The notes under the pieces: model-generated
Told to the model about the DNA's origin: nothing
The model's database searches: none
Seen by the model: the letters and a program-made list of their open reading frames with translations, nothing else
Part shown: positions 34,665 through 44,600 of the stretch, in pieces
Numbering within the stretch: position 1 is the first letter of the stretch
Layout: every line of letters starts with the position of its first letter
Source of the DNA: RYN-230 sp963770545
GTDB lineage: Bacteria; Actinomycetota; Actinomycetes; Streptosporangiales; Streptosporangiaceae
Reading direction: 5' to 3'
Length of the DNA stretch: 64,000 nucleotides
Assembly: GCA_963770545.1 (NCBI GenBank)
Contig: CAVYQF010000016.1
Location: 1 to 64,000 of the forward strand
Made by a program: the position numbers and the translations under genes

Positions 34665-34766
34665 CGGGTCAGACAGGCCCCGGTCGGCCAGGCCAAGCCG
34701 GGTCAGACAGGCCCCGGTCGGCCAGGCCAAGCCGGGTCAGACAGGCCCCGGTCGGCCAGGCCAGGC
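34665..34766. repeat. Three tandem copies of a 34-bp non-coding repeat
   Basis: The unit starting CGGGTCAGACAGGCCC repeats at 34665, 34699 and 34733 (the last ends diverged). It lies just past the decarboxylase stop. Unlike repeats inside genes, its period is not a multiple of three. Confidence 0.9.
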
Positions 34767-34869
34767 CCGGGTCGGGCCGCCCGGGCAGCCCGGGCAGCGC
34801 GGGCAGCCGGGTCGCCACGGCCATGGACCCCGCCGTAGCTCCGGGCTGTATCGCGTTGGTAACTCGACG

Positions 34870-34899
34870 TTGTACATTCCGCATCGCGGAAGCTAGCAT
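34870..34899 (+). promoter_or_regulatory. Candidate promoter of the LacI-type gene
   Basis: TTGTAC and TAGCAT hexamers separated by 18 bp, nine bases before the palindromic operator. Plausible sigma-70-like promoter, not proven. Confidence 0.45.
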
Positions 34900-34907
34900 C
34901 CAGGAGT

Positions 34908-34919
34908 CGAAGCGCTTCG
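34908..34919. promoter_or_regulatory. LacI-family operator (perfect 12-bp palindrome)
   Basis: CGAAGCGCTTCG has the central CG dyad typical of LacI/GalR operators. Immediately downstream of the candidate promoter and 18 bp before the regulator's start, it indicates autorepression. Confidence 0.65.
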
Positions 34920-34936
34920 CATTCCCGGACGGGACC

Positions 34937-36031
34937 TTGGTCAAGATCTCTGACGTGGCACGGCACGCGGATGTCTCGCCGAGCACCGTCTCCTACGTGC
35001 TGAGTGGCAAGCGCACGATCTCTGAGCAGACCCGGCGGCGCGTGCTGGACAGCATCGACGCGCTGGGCTATCACCCGCACGCGGGCGCACGCGCCCTGGC
35101 CAGCAGCCGGTCCAACGTCATCGCGCTGGTGGTGCCGATGCGCTCCGGCATCTACGTACCGGTGCTCATGCGGTTCGCCACCGCGGTGGCGACCGCGGCC
35201 CGCGGCTACGGCCACGACGTGCTGCTGCTGACCCAGGATGAGGGCGTCGCCGGGCTGCAGCGGGTCACCGGCGCCTCGCTGGTGGACGCGATCATCCTGA
35301 TGGACGTGGAAGCCCGCGACGCGCGGCTGCTGCTGCTGCGGCGCCTGCGCCAGCCCGCGGTGCTGATCGGCTTCCCCGCCGATCCGACCGGTCTGACCTG
35401 CATCGACCTGGACTTCGAGGCGGCGGGACGGATCTCCGCGGAGCACCTGGCCGCCGTCGGCTGCCGTGACGTCGCGCTGATCGGCGCGCCGCCGGAGGTC
35501 TACCAGCGGGGTACTGGCTTCGCGCAGCGCAGCCAGGCCGGCTTCGAGCGGGCGGCCCGGGCGCACGGGCTGCACCGGGCCACCTGGCCCTGCGACCTGG
35601 CGCCCAGCGCCGTCCGGGCCACCGTGGCCCGGCTGCTGGGCCAGCGTCCGCAACTGGACGGGATCGCGGTGCACAACGAATCGGCTCTCGGCCCGCTGCT
35701 GGGCGCGCTCCGTACCGCGGGGCGGCGGGTTGGCGAGGACCTGTCGGTGCTCGCGCTGTGCCCGGACGACCTGGCTGACCAGGCCACCCCGTCACTGACC
35801 TCGATCGCCATCCCGGCCGACGAGTTGGGCAGGCAGGCGGTCGGGATGGCGATGGCCAAGCTGAACGGCCAGCCGGTGCCCGCGGCCACGCTGCTCGCAC
35901 CGAAGCTCACCGTGCGCGCCAGCACGCAGAACACGCAGGCCCAGAACACGCAGGCCCAGAACACGCAGGCCCGAGGCACGCAGGCCCGAGGCACGCAGAC
36001 CCAGAGCGCTCAGGCAGTGCTGAGCCGGTGA
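34937..36031 (+). CDS. LacI-family transcriptional regulator
   Basis: A 364-residue regulator. The N-terminal helix-turn-helix and hinge read ISDVARHADVSPSTVSYVLSGKR and LGYHPHAGARALAS; the effector domain follows with VVPMRSGIYVPVLMRF, GCRDVALIGAP and SVLALCPDDLADQATPSLTSI. Start TTG 34937 puts the HTH at the N-terminus and leaves the operator and promoter outside the coding sequence; ATG 34823 would place them inside, so it is rejected. The C-terminal ~28 residues are an NTQAQ/RGTQA repeat of 15-bp units, foreign to LacI proteins. No sugar transporter or hydrolase is adjacent, so the regulon is unknown. Confidence 0.88.
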   Translation: MVKISDVARHADVSPSTVSYVLSGKRTISEQTRRRVLDSIDALGYHPHAGARALASSRSNVIALVVPMRSGIYVPVLMRFATAVATAARGYGHDVLLLTQDEGVAGLQRVTGASLVDAIILMDVEARDARLLLLRRLRQPAVLIGFPADPTGLTCIDLDFEAAGRISAEHLAAVGCRDVALIGAPPEVYQRGTGFAQRSQAGFERAARAHGLHRATWPCDLAPSAVRATVARLLGQRPQLDGIAVHNESALGPLLGALRTAGRRVGEDLSVLALCPDDLADQATPSLTSIAIPADELGRQAVGMAMAKLNGQPVPAATLLAPKLTVRASTQNTQAQNTQAQNTQARGTQARGTQTQSAQAVLSR

Positions 36032-36037
36032 TCACGC

Positions 36038-36427
36038 TCAGCCGCGGCTGAGTACCTCCTGGACCCGGGTCAGCAGCTGATCCGGGGTGAACGGCTTGGT
36101 CAGGTAGCCGTCCGCGCCCGCCGCGAACCCCCGTGAGATATCCGCTTCCTGCACGCTCGCACTCATCAGCAGGATGGGCAGCCGTTCCGTGGCCGGGGTG
36201 TTCCGGAGCCGCTGGGTGAGGTCGAATCCATTCAGCCGCGGCATCATCACGTCCAGGACCGCCATGTCCAGCTCCTGGTCGGCGGCCAGCTGGAACGCCT
36301 CCTCGCCGTCCCGGGCCTCGATAATGCTGTAGCCGGAGCGGCTGAGCCGGTAGGCGACCAGCTCACGGATGTCCTGCTCGTCATCGGCGACCAGGATGGT
36401 GGCCGTCCGGACCTGCGGCTGGGTCAC
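36038..36427 (-). CDS. Single-domain (CheY-like) response regulator
   Basis: A 129-residue receiver without output domain: DDEQD acidic pocket, phospho-acceptor Asp in AVLDVMMPRLNG, Ser/Thr switch in LLMSAS, and Lys in LTKPF. Starts at GTG 36427 overlapping the kinase TGA (GTGA), so it is translated with the histidine kinase and is its expected partner. As no DNA-binding domain exists, output must be by protein contact or phosphotransfer. Confidence 0.93.
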   Translation of the reverse strand: MTQPQVRTATILVADDEQDIRELVAYRLSRSGYSIIEARDGEEAFQLAADQELDMAVLDVMMPRLNGFDLTQRLRNTPATERLPILLMSASVQEADISRGFAAGADGYLTKPFTPDQLLTRVQEVLSRG

Positions 36428-39400
36428 CGGGTCACCTCTACCGCCAGGTGCAGCGGGATCTCCATCACGACCCTGGTGCCGCTGCCGCTGGAGTCCGCGA
36501 TCCGGATCGTGCCGCCGTGTGCTTCGGCGATAGCTTTGCTGATGGCCAGGCCGAGCCCGGACCCGGCGGTCCCGGTGGCCGTGGACGCCCGGTAGAAACG
36601 CTCGAACAAGTGCGTCCGGTCCGCCGCCGGGATCCCGATCCCGCTGTCGGTGACCTCGACCTGGCAGGTGCCGCCTTGCTCCCGGACCCGGATCGAGACC
36701 TGGCCGCCCTCGGGGGTGAACTTGATCGCGTTGGACACCAGGTTGCTGAGCAGCTGACCCAGGCGGAGCCGGTCGCCGAGCACCACGGAGGGCCGCCCGG
36801 TGTCGGCGTTCAGCTCGATCGACTTCTCCGCGGCCGCCCCCTCGAACAGCGCGACAGTCTCGCCGACCAGTTCGACGATATCGACGTCGCCCAGGTCGAG
36901 GGTGAACCGGCCCGCGTCCATCTGGCCGATCAGCAGCAGGTCACCCACCAGGCGCATCAGCCGGTCGCTGTTCCGCTTGACCGTAGTCAGGAAGCGGTGC
37001 TGCTCCTCGTTCAGCGGGCCGGGCTCGCCGTCGAGCAGAATGTGCAGCCAGCCGTCCATCGCGGCCAGCGGGGTCCGCAGCTCGTGCGAGACGGTGGCCA
37101 CGAACTGGTCCTTCATCCGCGCGGTGACGGCATCGCTCCGCTTGCGGTCCGCGTACTGGGACAGCTGTGCCGCGATGGTCTCGATCGTCTCGGGCAGCCC
37201 GTCGATGCGCGATTGCTCAGGGCCGAGCAGCTGGACCACCGCGATGACCTCGCCGTCGCGGGTGAGCGGCACCGCCAGCTCGCCGCTCGGCACCCCGTCC
37301 TGGCCATCCCGTGGCCGTCCATTCTGGGGCGGGTCATCCCGGGACCCGCCGTTCTGGAGCTCGCGGTTCTGGAGTTCGCCGTTCCGGGGCAGGTCCTCCC
37401 GGGGCAGGTCCTTCCGGGACAGGCCGTTCCGGGGCAGGTCCTTCCGGGGGCCGCCGTTCTGGGGACCGCCACCATTTTGCGGTGGGCCATTCTGACGCGG
37501 ACCGTCCCGGCGCGAGCCATCCCGGCGCCGGGCGTCCTGCGGCAGTACCGCATCGCCCAGGCCGGCCACGAAGACCGGCTGCCGCCGCCGCCAGGCCTGG
37601 CCCGTCGCACCCCGGCCCAGAGTCACGGTCTCATGGCTCAGCAACGCCAACTGCTCCTCCCACCCGGGCCGCGCGTAGGCCGCCAGGCAGCGCAGCTCAC
37701 GGTGGTCCTCCCCGGGCACCCAGACCAGGCTCATCTGCCAGCCGAGCTGGTCGCAGCAGAGCTCCAGCACCCGGGGCAGCGCCTCGTGCACGGAGTCCGC
37801 CTCGGCCAGCACCCGGGCCGTCTGGTACTGGGCGGCGACCTGGCGTTCCGCCATCCGGCGCTCGGAGACGTCATGGAACGTGATGACCCCGCCGAGCACA
37901 CTGTGGCCGTCACGGATCGGGTACGCCGACGCCTCCACCGGGAACCGGCTGCCGTCCTTGCGCCAGAACACCTCTCCGCTGAGCCTGGTCCCCTCGTTGT
38001 CGCGGACGGCGCGCAGCAGCGGGCAATCCGCGGCCGGGTAAGGCGACCCGTCGGGACGAGTGTGGTGCATCGTGTCGTGTGCATTGCGGCCGAGGAGTTC
38101 AGCCTCAGTCCAGCCGGTCTGGGCCAGCGCGGCCCGGTTACTGTAGGTGACGAGGCCGGACAGGTCCACCCGGCAGATGCCCTGGTCGGTCGAGTCCATC
38201 ACCGACTCGAGTTCCCTGGCCAGGACCTCGAGGCGGCGCAGGCTCAGGGCCTCCGCGCAGGCCAGCGTGGCGCTCGCCACCAGGCTCCCCAGCCGTCCGA
38301 TCTGCACGGTGGTGAAGTCCTCGTCAGTCGAGCGGCCCAGGCTGAGCACGCCGATGACCCGATCCCGGTGAAGCATGGGCAGGTGGACCTCGTGCCGGAT
38401 TTCCCGCTCGCCGACCAGCCCGGGCAGGTGCATCGAGCTTTCGGCCCAGCCGGCCGTGACGGGCCGCCGCTCCGCCGCGGCCCGCCCGGCGAGACCCTCT
38501 CCCGGAGCTAGCTCGCGGGTGAAATCCCCGCCCCGCATGCCCCGCGAGCCGCGGAAAGTGATCACCCCAGCCTGCTCGTTGAGCACGTACACCGCCCCGA
38601 CCTGCGCCCCGGCGTAATCCGCGATCTCCCGCAGGGCTACCGCGGCGACCTGCTCGACCTGGGTCTGGGCGGCCAGTTGCTCACCGAAGCGGTGCAGCGC
38701 CTCGGCCTCCCCTTTCTGCCGTTCCACCGACGCCAGCACGCCCTGGAGCTCGGCCTGCTGGTTCTGAAGCTCGGCGTTCTGCTGCCCGACCTCGTCCCGG
38801 GCTGCCTCGAGTTCCTCCGCCATGGCGTTGAACCCCACGGCCAGCTCGCCAAGCTCGGCCATACCGCGCTCGGGCACCCGGGCCGACAGGTCTCCCGCGC
38901 CCAGCCGGCCCACCGCATCAGCCAGCCGCTTCACCGGGCGGACCACGGTCCGGTGCAGGGCGACCGCCCACCCGGCGAGCAGGAGCGCCGCGGCGCCCAG
39001 GCCGGCCACGCCGAACGCAATCGCCAGCGCCTCAGCGTGCGCCGCTCCGGCGCGGCGCACGCTGCTCATGGCCTGCTGCTGGCGGTCCAGCGCAATGAAC
39101 TGACCCCGGATCGCCACCACGGGCCGCTTGGCCGCGTTCGACGCCGAGACCCGGCGGGCCGCAGCCAGGTCCGTCCGGCTCAGCCTGATGATGGGAGCGG
39201 TCCAGCGCTGGACGTAGCCCACGATGGCGCGGTCGATCAACGTCACCCGGGCGTGCAGCTCAGGATTACCCGCAGTAAGCCCATCCAGCCGCCGAACCTG
39301 CTGCGAGTACTTCGACCGCGCGGCCTGGTAGGCCCGCAACTGATCCGGGCGCCCGGAGATCAGGTAGAGCCGCAGCCCGGTGGACATGTCCAGAACGGAC

Positions 39401-39567
39401 TCCTCGACCGCGTGTGAGGCCGCAAGGACGTTCACCGCCCGGTTGTCCTGGCGTTCCTCGGCGCGCAGGCTCCTGAAGGCGAGGAACAGGACCACGAACT
39501 CCGTGAGCACCACTACGGCCACCACGATGCTGGCCAGCACCGTCCGCTTGGTCAGGCCGCCCTTCAC
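36424..39567 (-). CDS. Multi-sensor histidine kinase (CHASE3-HAMP-GAF-PAS-GAF-HisKA-HATPase)
   Basis: About 1047 residues. TM1 (VLASIVVAVVVLTEFVVLFL), an extracellular four-helix CHASE3-like domain, TM2 (AFGVAGLGAAALLLAGWAV), HAMP, a Gln/Glu-rich coiled coil (ELQNQQAELQGVL), GAF, PAS (MDSTDQGICRVDLSGLVTYSN), a second GAF split by a low-complexity RKDLPRNG/ELQN repeat, HisKA with SHELRTPLAAM, and HATPase with NLVSNAIKFTPEGG, DSGIGIP and GSGLGLAISKAIAEAHGG. All kinase motifs are intact. GTG 39567 overlaps the CheR stop. The gene sits between a methyltransferase and a receiver protein, all translationally coupled. Confidence 0.93.
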   Translation of the reverse strand: MKGGLTKRTVLASIVVAVVVLTEFVVLFLAFRSLRAEERQDNRAVNVLAASHAVEESVLDMSTGLRLYLISGRPDQLRAYQAARSKYSQQVRRLDGLTAGNPELHARVTLIDRAIVGYVQRWTAPIIRLSRTDLAAARRVSASNAAKRPVVAIRGQFIALDRQQQAMSSVRRAGAAHAEALAIAFGVAGLGAAALLLAGWAVALHRTVVRPVKRLADAVGRLGAGDLSARVPERGMAELGELAVGFNAMAEELEAARDEVGQQNAELQNQQAELQGVLASVERQKGEAEALHRFGEQLAAQTQVEQVAAVALREIADYAGAQVGAVYVLNEQAGVITFRGSRGMRGGDFTRELAPGEGLAGRAAAERRPVTAGWAESSMHLPGLVGEREIRHEVHLPMLHRDRVIGVLSLGRSTDEDFTTVQIGRLGSLVASATLACAEALSLRRLEVLARELESVMDSTDQGICRVDLSGLVTYSNRAALAQTGWTEAELLGRNAHDTMHHTRPDGSPYPAADCPLLRAVRDNEGTRLSGEVFWRKDGSRFPVEASAYPIRDGHSVLGGVITFHDVSERRMAERQVAAQYQTARVLAEADSVHEALPRVLELCCDQLGWQMSLVWVPGEDHRELRCLAAYARPGWEEQLALLSHETVTLGRGATGQAWRRRQPVFVAGLGDAVLPQDARRRDGSRRDGPRQNGPPQNGGGPQNGGPRKDLPRNGLSRKDLPREDLPRNGELQNRELQNGGSRDDPPQNGRPRDGQDGVPSGELAVPLTRDGEVIAVVQLLGPEQSRIDGLPETIETIAAQLSQYADRKRSDAVTARMKDQFVATVSHELRTPLAAMDGWLHILLDGEPGPLNEEQHRFLTTVKRNSDRLMRLVGDLLLIGQMDAGRFTLDLGDVDIVELVGETVALFEGAAAEKSIELNADTGRPSVVLGDRLRLGQLLSNLVSNAIKFTPEGGQVSIRVREQGGTCQVEVTDSGIGIPAADRTHLFERFYRASTATGTAGSGLGLAISKAIAEAHGGTIRIADSSGSGTRVVMEIPLHLAVEVTR

Positions 39568-40298
39568 GCGGCATCCTTCCGGTATAGGTGCGGTCCCGCC
39601 GCGGCCAGGCCGAACTGGCCCGGGGCCAGCAACCGCTCGCACGTGCCCAGCATGAGAACCCCCCCGGGCTGCAGTGCGGCGGCGAGCTTGACGTACACGG
39701 CCCGCTGGGCGGCCGGCTCGAAGTAGATAGTCACGTTCCGGCACAGCACGAGATCGAAGGCCCCCGACGGGGGCGGCTCGCGGAGCAGGTCCCGACGTTC
39801 CCAGCGGAGCACCGGGCGGGCTTCCCGGCGCACCGTCTCCGGCACCATCGCGCCCCGCCGGGCCAGCTCGACCCGGCCGGCGGACAGATCCGAGCCGAGC
39901 AGGCGGCTGCGGGCCAGCGCGCCGAGCCGCCGGAGCATGAGGACCACGCTGTACAGTTCCGAGCCGTCCGAGCAGCCAGCCGACCAGGCACTAAGGCCGC
40001 CGCAGCGGCCGAGCACCCCGGGCAGTACCCGCTCCTCCAGCAACTCGAACTGTTCCGGGTCGCGGAACAGCCCGGTCACCGGGACGAGGATGCAGCGCCG
40101 CAGGGTGGCCCGGACGGACGGATCACGCCGGCACAGCCGGGCTAGACCGGCGACGCTCTGTGTCTCGTGCCGGGCCAGCGCCCGGGCCACGCACGCTGAC
40201 ACATGGGCCCGCCGGTAGGACTGCAGGGCCAGCCCGGACGCCCGCGCCAGGCTGGCCAGCTCCGCCTGGCCCACCGTGGCTGCCCCCCGTGTCGTCAT
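39564..40298 (-). CDS. CheR-type protein methyltransferase
   Basis: A 244-residue SAM-dependent methyltransferase of the chemoreceptor-methylating family. N-terminal helical domain with YRRAHVSACVARALARHE, then VTGLFRDPEQFELLEERVLPG, the SAM motif WSAGCSDGSELYSVVLML (normally GCA/SxGEE), DLVLCRNVTIYFEPAAQRAV and PGGVLMLGTCERL. In chemotaxis CheR methylates glutamates of receptor coiled coils; no receptor or CheA is here, so the coupled histidine kinase is the likely target. ATG 40298 has an SD-like GAGG; ATG 40349 is an alternative start. Confidence 0.87.
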   Translation of the reverse strand: MTTRGAATVGQAELASLARASGLALQSYRRAHVSACVARALARHETQSVAGLARLCRRDPSVRATLRRCILVPVTGLFRDPEQFELLEERVLPGVLGRCGGLSAWSAGCSDGSELYSVVLMLRRLGALARSRLLGSDLSAGRVELARRGAMVPETVRREARPVLRWERRDLLREPPPSGAFDLVLCRNVTIYFEPAAQRAVYVKLAAALQPGGVLMLGTCERLLAPGQFGLAAAGPHLYRKDAA

Positions 40299-40467
40299 CT
40301 GACCTCGTCTCAGACCAGACAGAATCTGATCACTCAGAGCATTGTACATTTACTCTTCGTAATCACCTGCCCGCGGATCCGGGGTTCCGGGCCGGAGTGC
40401 CTACCCCGCCGCACGATCTTGATGCGGAACTGAAAAGCTGGAGCCCACGCACGCGCGAGGAGGACAC

Positions 40468-41334
40468 ATGGCGGGCAAGACGACGGCCGCGGCGGCCGGC
40501 ACCATCGACATCGGCGGCGATCTCACGGTTAACCGGATGGGCTACGGCGCGATGCGGATCACCGGCACCGGCGTCTGGGGCGACCCGCCGGACCGGGAGC
40601 AGGCCAAGGCCGCGTTGCGCCGGGCCCGGGAGCTCGAGGTCAACTTCTTCGACACTGCGGACTCCTACGGCCCGGAGGTCAGCGAGATCCTGATCGCCGA
40701 GACCTTCTATCCGTACCCCGACGACCTGGTCATCGCGACCAAGGGCGGGCTGACGCGTTCCGGCCCGGGCCAGTGGGGCCGGGACGGCCGGCCCGAGCAC
40801 CTGCGCGAGGCCTGCGAGGGCAGCCTGCGGCGGCTCCGGCTCGAGCAGATCCCGCTCTACCAGTTGCACGCGCCCGACGAGAACGTGCCGCTGGCCGAGT
40901 CGCTCGGCGCCCTGGCCGACCTGAAGGCTGAGGGCAAAATCCGGCACGTCGGGGTGTCGAACTTCTCGCCCGAGCAGGTCGAGGAGGCTCAGCGGATCGT
41001 CCCGGTGGTGTCGGTGCAGAACCGCTACAACGTCAACGACCGCTCGTCGGAGTCGGTCCTGGACCTGTGCACGCAGGAGGACCTCACGTTCCTGCCCTGG
41101 GCGCCGATCCAGGAGACCGAGAAGATCGCCGGAGTGCTCACCGCCGCGAAGCGCCTGGGCGTCAGCGAGCGGCAGGTCGCGCTGGCCTGGCTGCTGGCCC
41201 GGTCCCCGCAGGTCCTGCCGATCCCGGGATCCGGCTCGCCCGAGCACGTGGCGGACAACATCGCCGCCGCCGGTCTCGAGCTCACCGGGGACGAGTTCAA
41301 CGCGATCACCGACTCCATCGAAGCCAGGCACTAA
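40468..41334 (+). CDS. Aldo/keto reductase
   Basis: A 288-residue cytoplasmic NADPH-dependent oxidoreductase. Signature features: NRMGYGAMRITG, FFDTADSYGPEVSE (catalytic Asp and Tyr), VIATKGG (catalytic Lys), YQLHAPDE (catalytic His), IRHVGVSNFSPEQVEEA, and IPGSGSPEHVADNIAA for cofactor binding. Start ATG 40468 has a GAGGAGG SD. Single-gene unit ended by a strong hairpin. Substrate unknown. Confidence 0.93.
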   Translation: MAGKTTAAAAGTIDIGGDLTVNRMGYGAMRITGTGVWGDPPDREQAKAALRRARELEVNFFDTADSYGPEVSEILIAETFYPYPDDLVIATKGGLTRSGPGQWGRDGRPEHLREACEGSLRRLRLEQIPLYQLHAPDENVPLAESLGALADLKAEGKIRHVGVSNFSPEQVEEAQRIVPVVSVQNRYNVNDRSSESVLDLCTQEDLTFLPWAPIQETEKIAGVLTAAKRLGVSERQVALAWLLARSPQVLPIPGSGSPEHVADNIAAAGLELTGDEFNAITDSIEARH

Positions 41335-41341
41335 CCACGAA

Positions 41342-41393
41342 TCATGATCATGGGGTTGCCGGGGCTCCGCCCCCCGCAACCCCATGGTCATGA
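41342..41393. terminator. Strong hairpin downstream of aldo/keto reductase
   Basis: Long inverted repeat: TCATGATCATGGGGTTGC at the left and GCAACCCCATGGTCATGA at the right (one mismatch), closing on a GC-rich inner stem. Lies just past the stop codon, ahead of the cobalamin riboswitch. Confidence 0.8.
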
Positions 41394-41469
41394 CTGCCGA
41401 GGCCGGCCTGGCCCGTCTGGCCGGACCCGGCCGCCCGGTCCCGGCCCGCCCGGCCCCGCTTGACCAGGG

Positions 41470-41672
41470 GGCACGGGTGTGGTGAGGTTTTCCCGTCCAT
41501 CGACGGCAGGGCAGGAAGTCCGGTGTGAATCCGGCGCGGTCCCGCCACTGTCACCGGGGAGCGACCCGCGAGGATGCCACTACCGCGCCGCGGTGGGAAG
41601 GCTGAGGGAAGCACCGATCCGGGAGCCAGGAAACTGCGGCCGCCGATCCTTCGTCCCGGGGCGTGGTTACCC
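41470..41672 (+). ncRNA. Cobalamin (B12) riboswitch
   Basis: Core segments of the class are present: GGAAGTCCGGTGTGAATCCG, GCGCGGTCCCGCCACTGT, and the B12 box GGGAGCCAGGAAACTGC at about 41621. It precedes cobN directly and should repress the operon when adenosylcobalamin is abundant. The region up to the CobN SD (GAGGAAGG) probably forms the expression platform. Confidence 0.93.
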
Positions 41673-41691
41673 CGAGGAAGGCTCCGCCTGG

Positions 41692-44600
41692 ATGATGCCC
41701 TCATCTGGCATCGTGCTGATCTCCGCCTCGGATACCGACCTCCTGGCCGCCCAGGCCAGCGGCGGTCGCTGGCGGCTGGCCAATCCGGCCCGGACCCCGG
41801 CCGCCGACGTGCCGGCCCTGCTGGACGGGGGGTTCTGCGTGGTGGTGCGCCTGCTCGGCGGCCGCCGCAGCTGGCCTGGGGGCCTGGACGCGGTGCTGGC
41901 CAGCGGCCTGCCCACGGTGGTGCTGAGCGGCGAACCGTCCCCCGACGCCGAGCTGATGTCGCTGTCCACGGTGCCCGGCGGGGTGGCCGCCGAGGCCCTC
42001 GCCTACCTCCGGGAAGGCGGCCCCGCCAACCTCGGCCAGCTGGCCCGCTTCCTGTCCGACACGATCCTGCTCACCGGGGAAGGGTTCGAACCCCCCGAAG
42101 TGCTCCCCGCCTACGGGCCGCACCCCGGTTCGCACCACGGGCCGCACGGGGAGCGGCCCCGCCTGCCCGGCCGCCCGGCCGTCGGCATCGTGTTCTACCG
42201 CTCGCACGCGGTCGCCGGGAACACTGCCTTCGTCAACACGCTGGCCGACGCCGTCGAGGCGGCCGGCGGCCATGCGGTCCCGGTGTTCTGCGGCTCGCTG
42301 CGGGCCGCGCCGCCGGAGTTCTACGACCTGCTGCACGGCGTGGACGCGGTCATCGTCACGGTGCTCGCCGCGGGCGGGACGGTGGCCTCCGACGCGGCCG
42401 CGGGCGGCGACGATGACGCCTGGGACGTGGCCGCGCTGGCCGCCCTGGACGTCCCGGTGCTGCAGGCGCTGTGCCTGACCACACCCCGCAAGACCTGGGC
42501 GGCGTCCAGCGCGGCCCTCACCCCGATGGACGCGGCCATGCAGGTGGCGGTGCCCGAGTTCGACGGCCGGCTGATCACCGTCCCGTTCTCGTTCAAGGAA
42601 CCGGGCCCGGACGGGATCGGGGTCTACACCGCGGACCCGGAGCGGGCCGCCCGGGTGGCCGGGATCGCGGTGGCCCACGCCCGGCTCCGGCACATCCCCC
42701 CGGACCGCAAACGCCTGGCCATCATGCTGTCCTCCTACCCGACCAGGCACGCCCGGATCGGCAACGCCGTGGGGCTGGACACCCCCGCTTCGGCCGTGAT
42801 CCTGCTCCAGGCGCTCCGCGAGGCCGGCTACGACCTGGGCGACGGACCCCCCGAAGACCAGTTCCCCCAGGACGGGGACACGCTGATCCACCAGCTGATC
42901 AAGGCCGGCGGCCAGGACACGGAGTGGCTTACCGAGGCCCAGCTCGCGGCCGCGCCGCTGCGCGTGCCGCAGCGTGAGTACGAGCAATGGTTCGCGGCCC
43001 TGCCCGCACCACTGCAGGCCTCGGTCCGGGAGCACTGGGGCGAGCCGCCCGGTGAGCTGTACACCGACCACGGCGACATCGTCCTGGCCGGCCTGCGGTT
43101 CGGGAACGTGATCGTGATGATCCAGCCGCCGCGCGGGTTCGGCGAGAACCCGGTGGCCATCTACCACGACCCTGACCTGCCGCCCAGCCACCACTACCTG
43201 GCCGCCTACCGCTGGCTGGAGACCAGCTTCGGCGCGGACGCCGTCGTGCACCTGGGCAAGCACGGCACGCTGGAGTGGCTGCCCGGCAAGGGCCTCGGCC
43301 TGTCCGCGGGCTGCGCGCCCGACGCGGTGCTCGGCAACCTGCCGCTGATCTACCCGTTCATCGTCAACGACCCGGGCGAGGGCACCCAGGCCAAGCGGCG
43401 CGGGCACGCCACCATCATCGACCACCTGATCCCGCCGATGGCCCGCGCCGACACCTACGGCGACCTGGCCAGGCTGGAGCAGCTGCTGGACGAGTACGCG
43501 ACGGTCAGCGCGCTCGACCCGGCCAAGCTGCCGGTGCTGCGGACCCAGATCTGGGAACTGATCCAGGCCGCCGAACTGCACCACGACCTGGAGCTGGCCG
43601 CGGCGCCCGGCGAGGAAGAGTTCGACAGCTTCGTGCTGCATGTGGATGGCTACCTGTGCGAGGTCAAGGACGCGCTGATCCGCGACGGGCTGCACCTCCT
43701 CGGCCGCGCCCCGGACGGAGGGCAGCGGGCCGCGACGGTGCTGGCCGTGCTCCGCGCGACGCAGGTCTGGGGCGGGCGCACCGCCGCGCTGCCTGGGCTG
43801 CGTAGCGCGCTGGCCGGCTGGGCCGGCCTGGACGAAAAAATTCTCCGCAACGAAAACCCCAGCGGCCCCATCACCGTCCCCGTCGCGCTGACCCGCGTGG
43901 CCGACGGGCCGGCCCGGACCGCCGCGGACGTGCTCGACCTGCTGGAGTCGGCCGCGCACCAGCTGGTGACCACGCTGGACGATCTCGGCTGGCCCCCGGA
44001 CCAGGTGGCGCTGGTGTGCACCAAGGTGCTCGGCGAGGCACCGGGGGACGTGGTGGCGGTGCTGGAGTTCGCGGCCCGGGAGGTGGTGCCGCGGCTGGCC
44101 CGGACCACCGACGAGGTGACCCACCTGCTGCACGCGCTGGATGGCCGGTACGTCCCGGCCGGGCCCTCCGGGTCGCCCACCCGCGGGCTGGTCAACGTGC
44201 TGCCCACCGGCCGCAACTTCTACTCCGTGGATCCGAAGGCCATCCCGTCCCGCAACGCCTGGGCGACCGGGACCGCGCTGGCCGACTCCCTGCTGGCCCG
44301 GCACCTGGCCGACACCGGGAGCTACCCCCGCGCGGTCGGGCTGACGGTCTGGGGCACGTCGGCCATGCGCACCCAGGGCGATGACATCGCCGAAGTCCTC
44401 GCGCTGATCGGCTGCGAGCCCACCTGGGACGACGCCTCCCGGCGGGTCACCGGCTTCACGGTGGCTGCGCTGGAGAAAATAGGGCGCCCGCGGATCGATG
44501 TCACGGTCCGGATCTCCGGGTTCTTCCGGGACGCGTTCCCGCACGTGATCGCGCTGCTGGACGACGCGATCAGCGCGGTAGCCGGGCTGGATGAGCCGCC

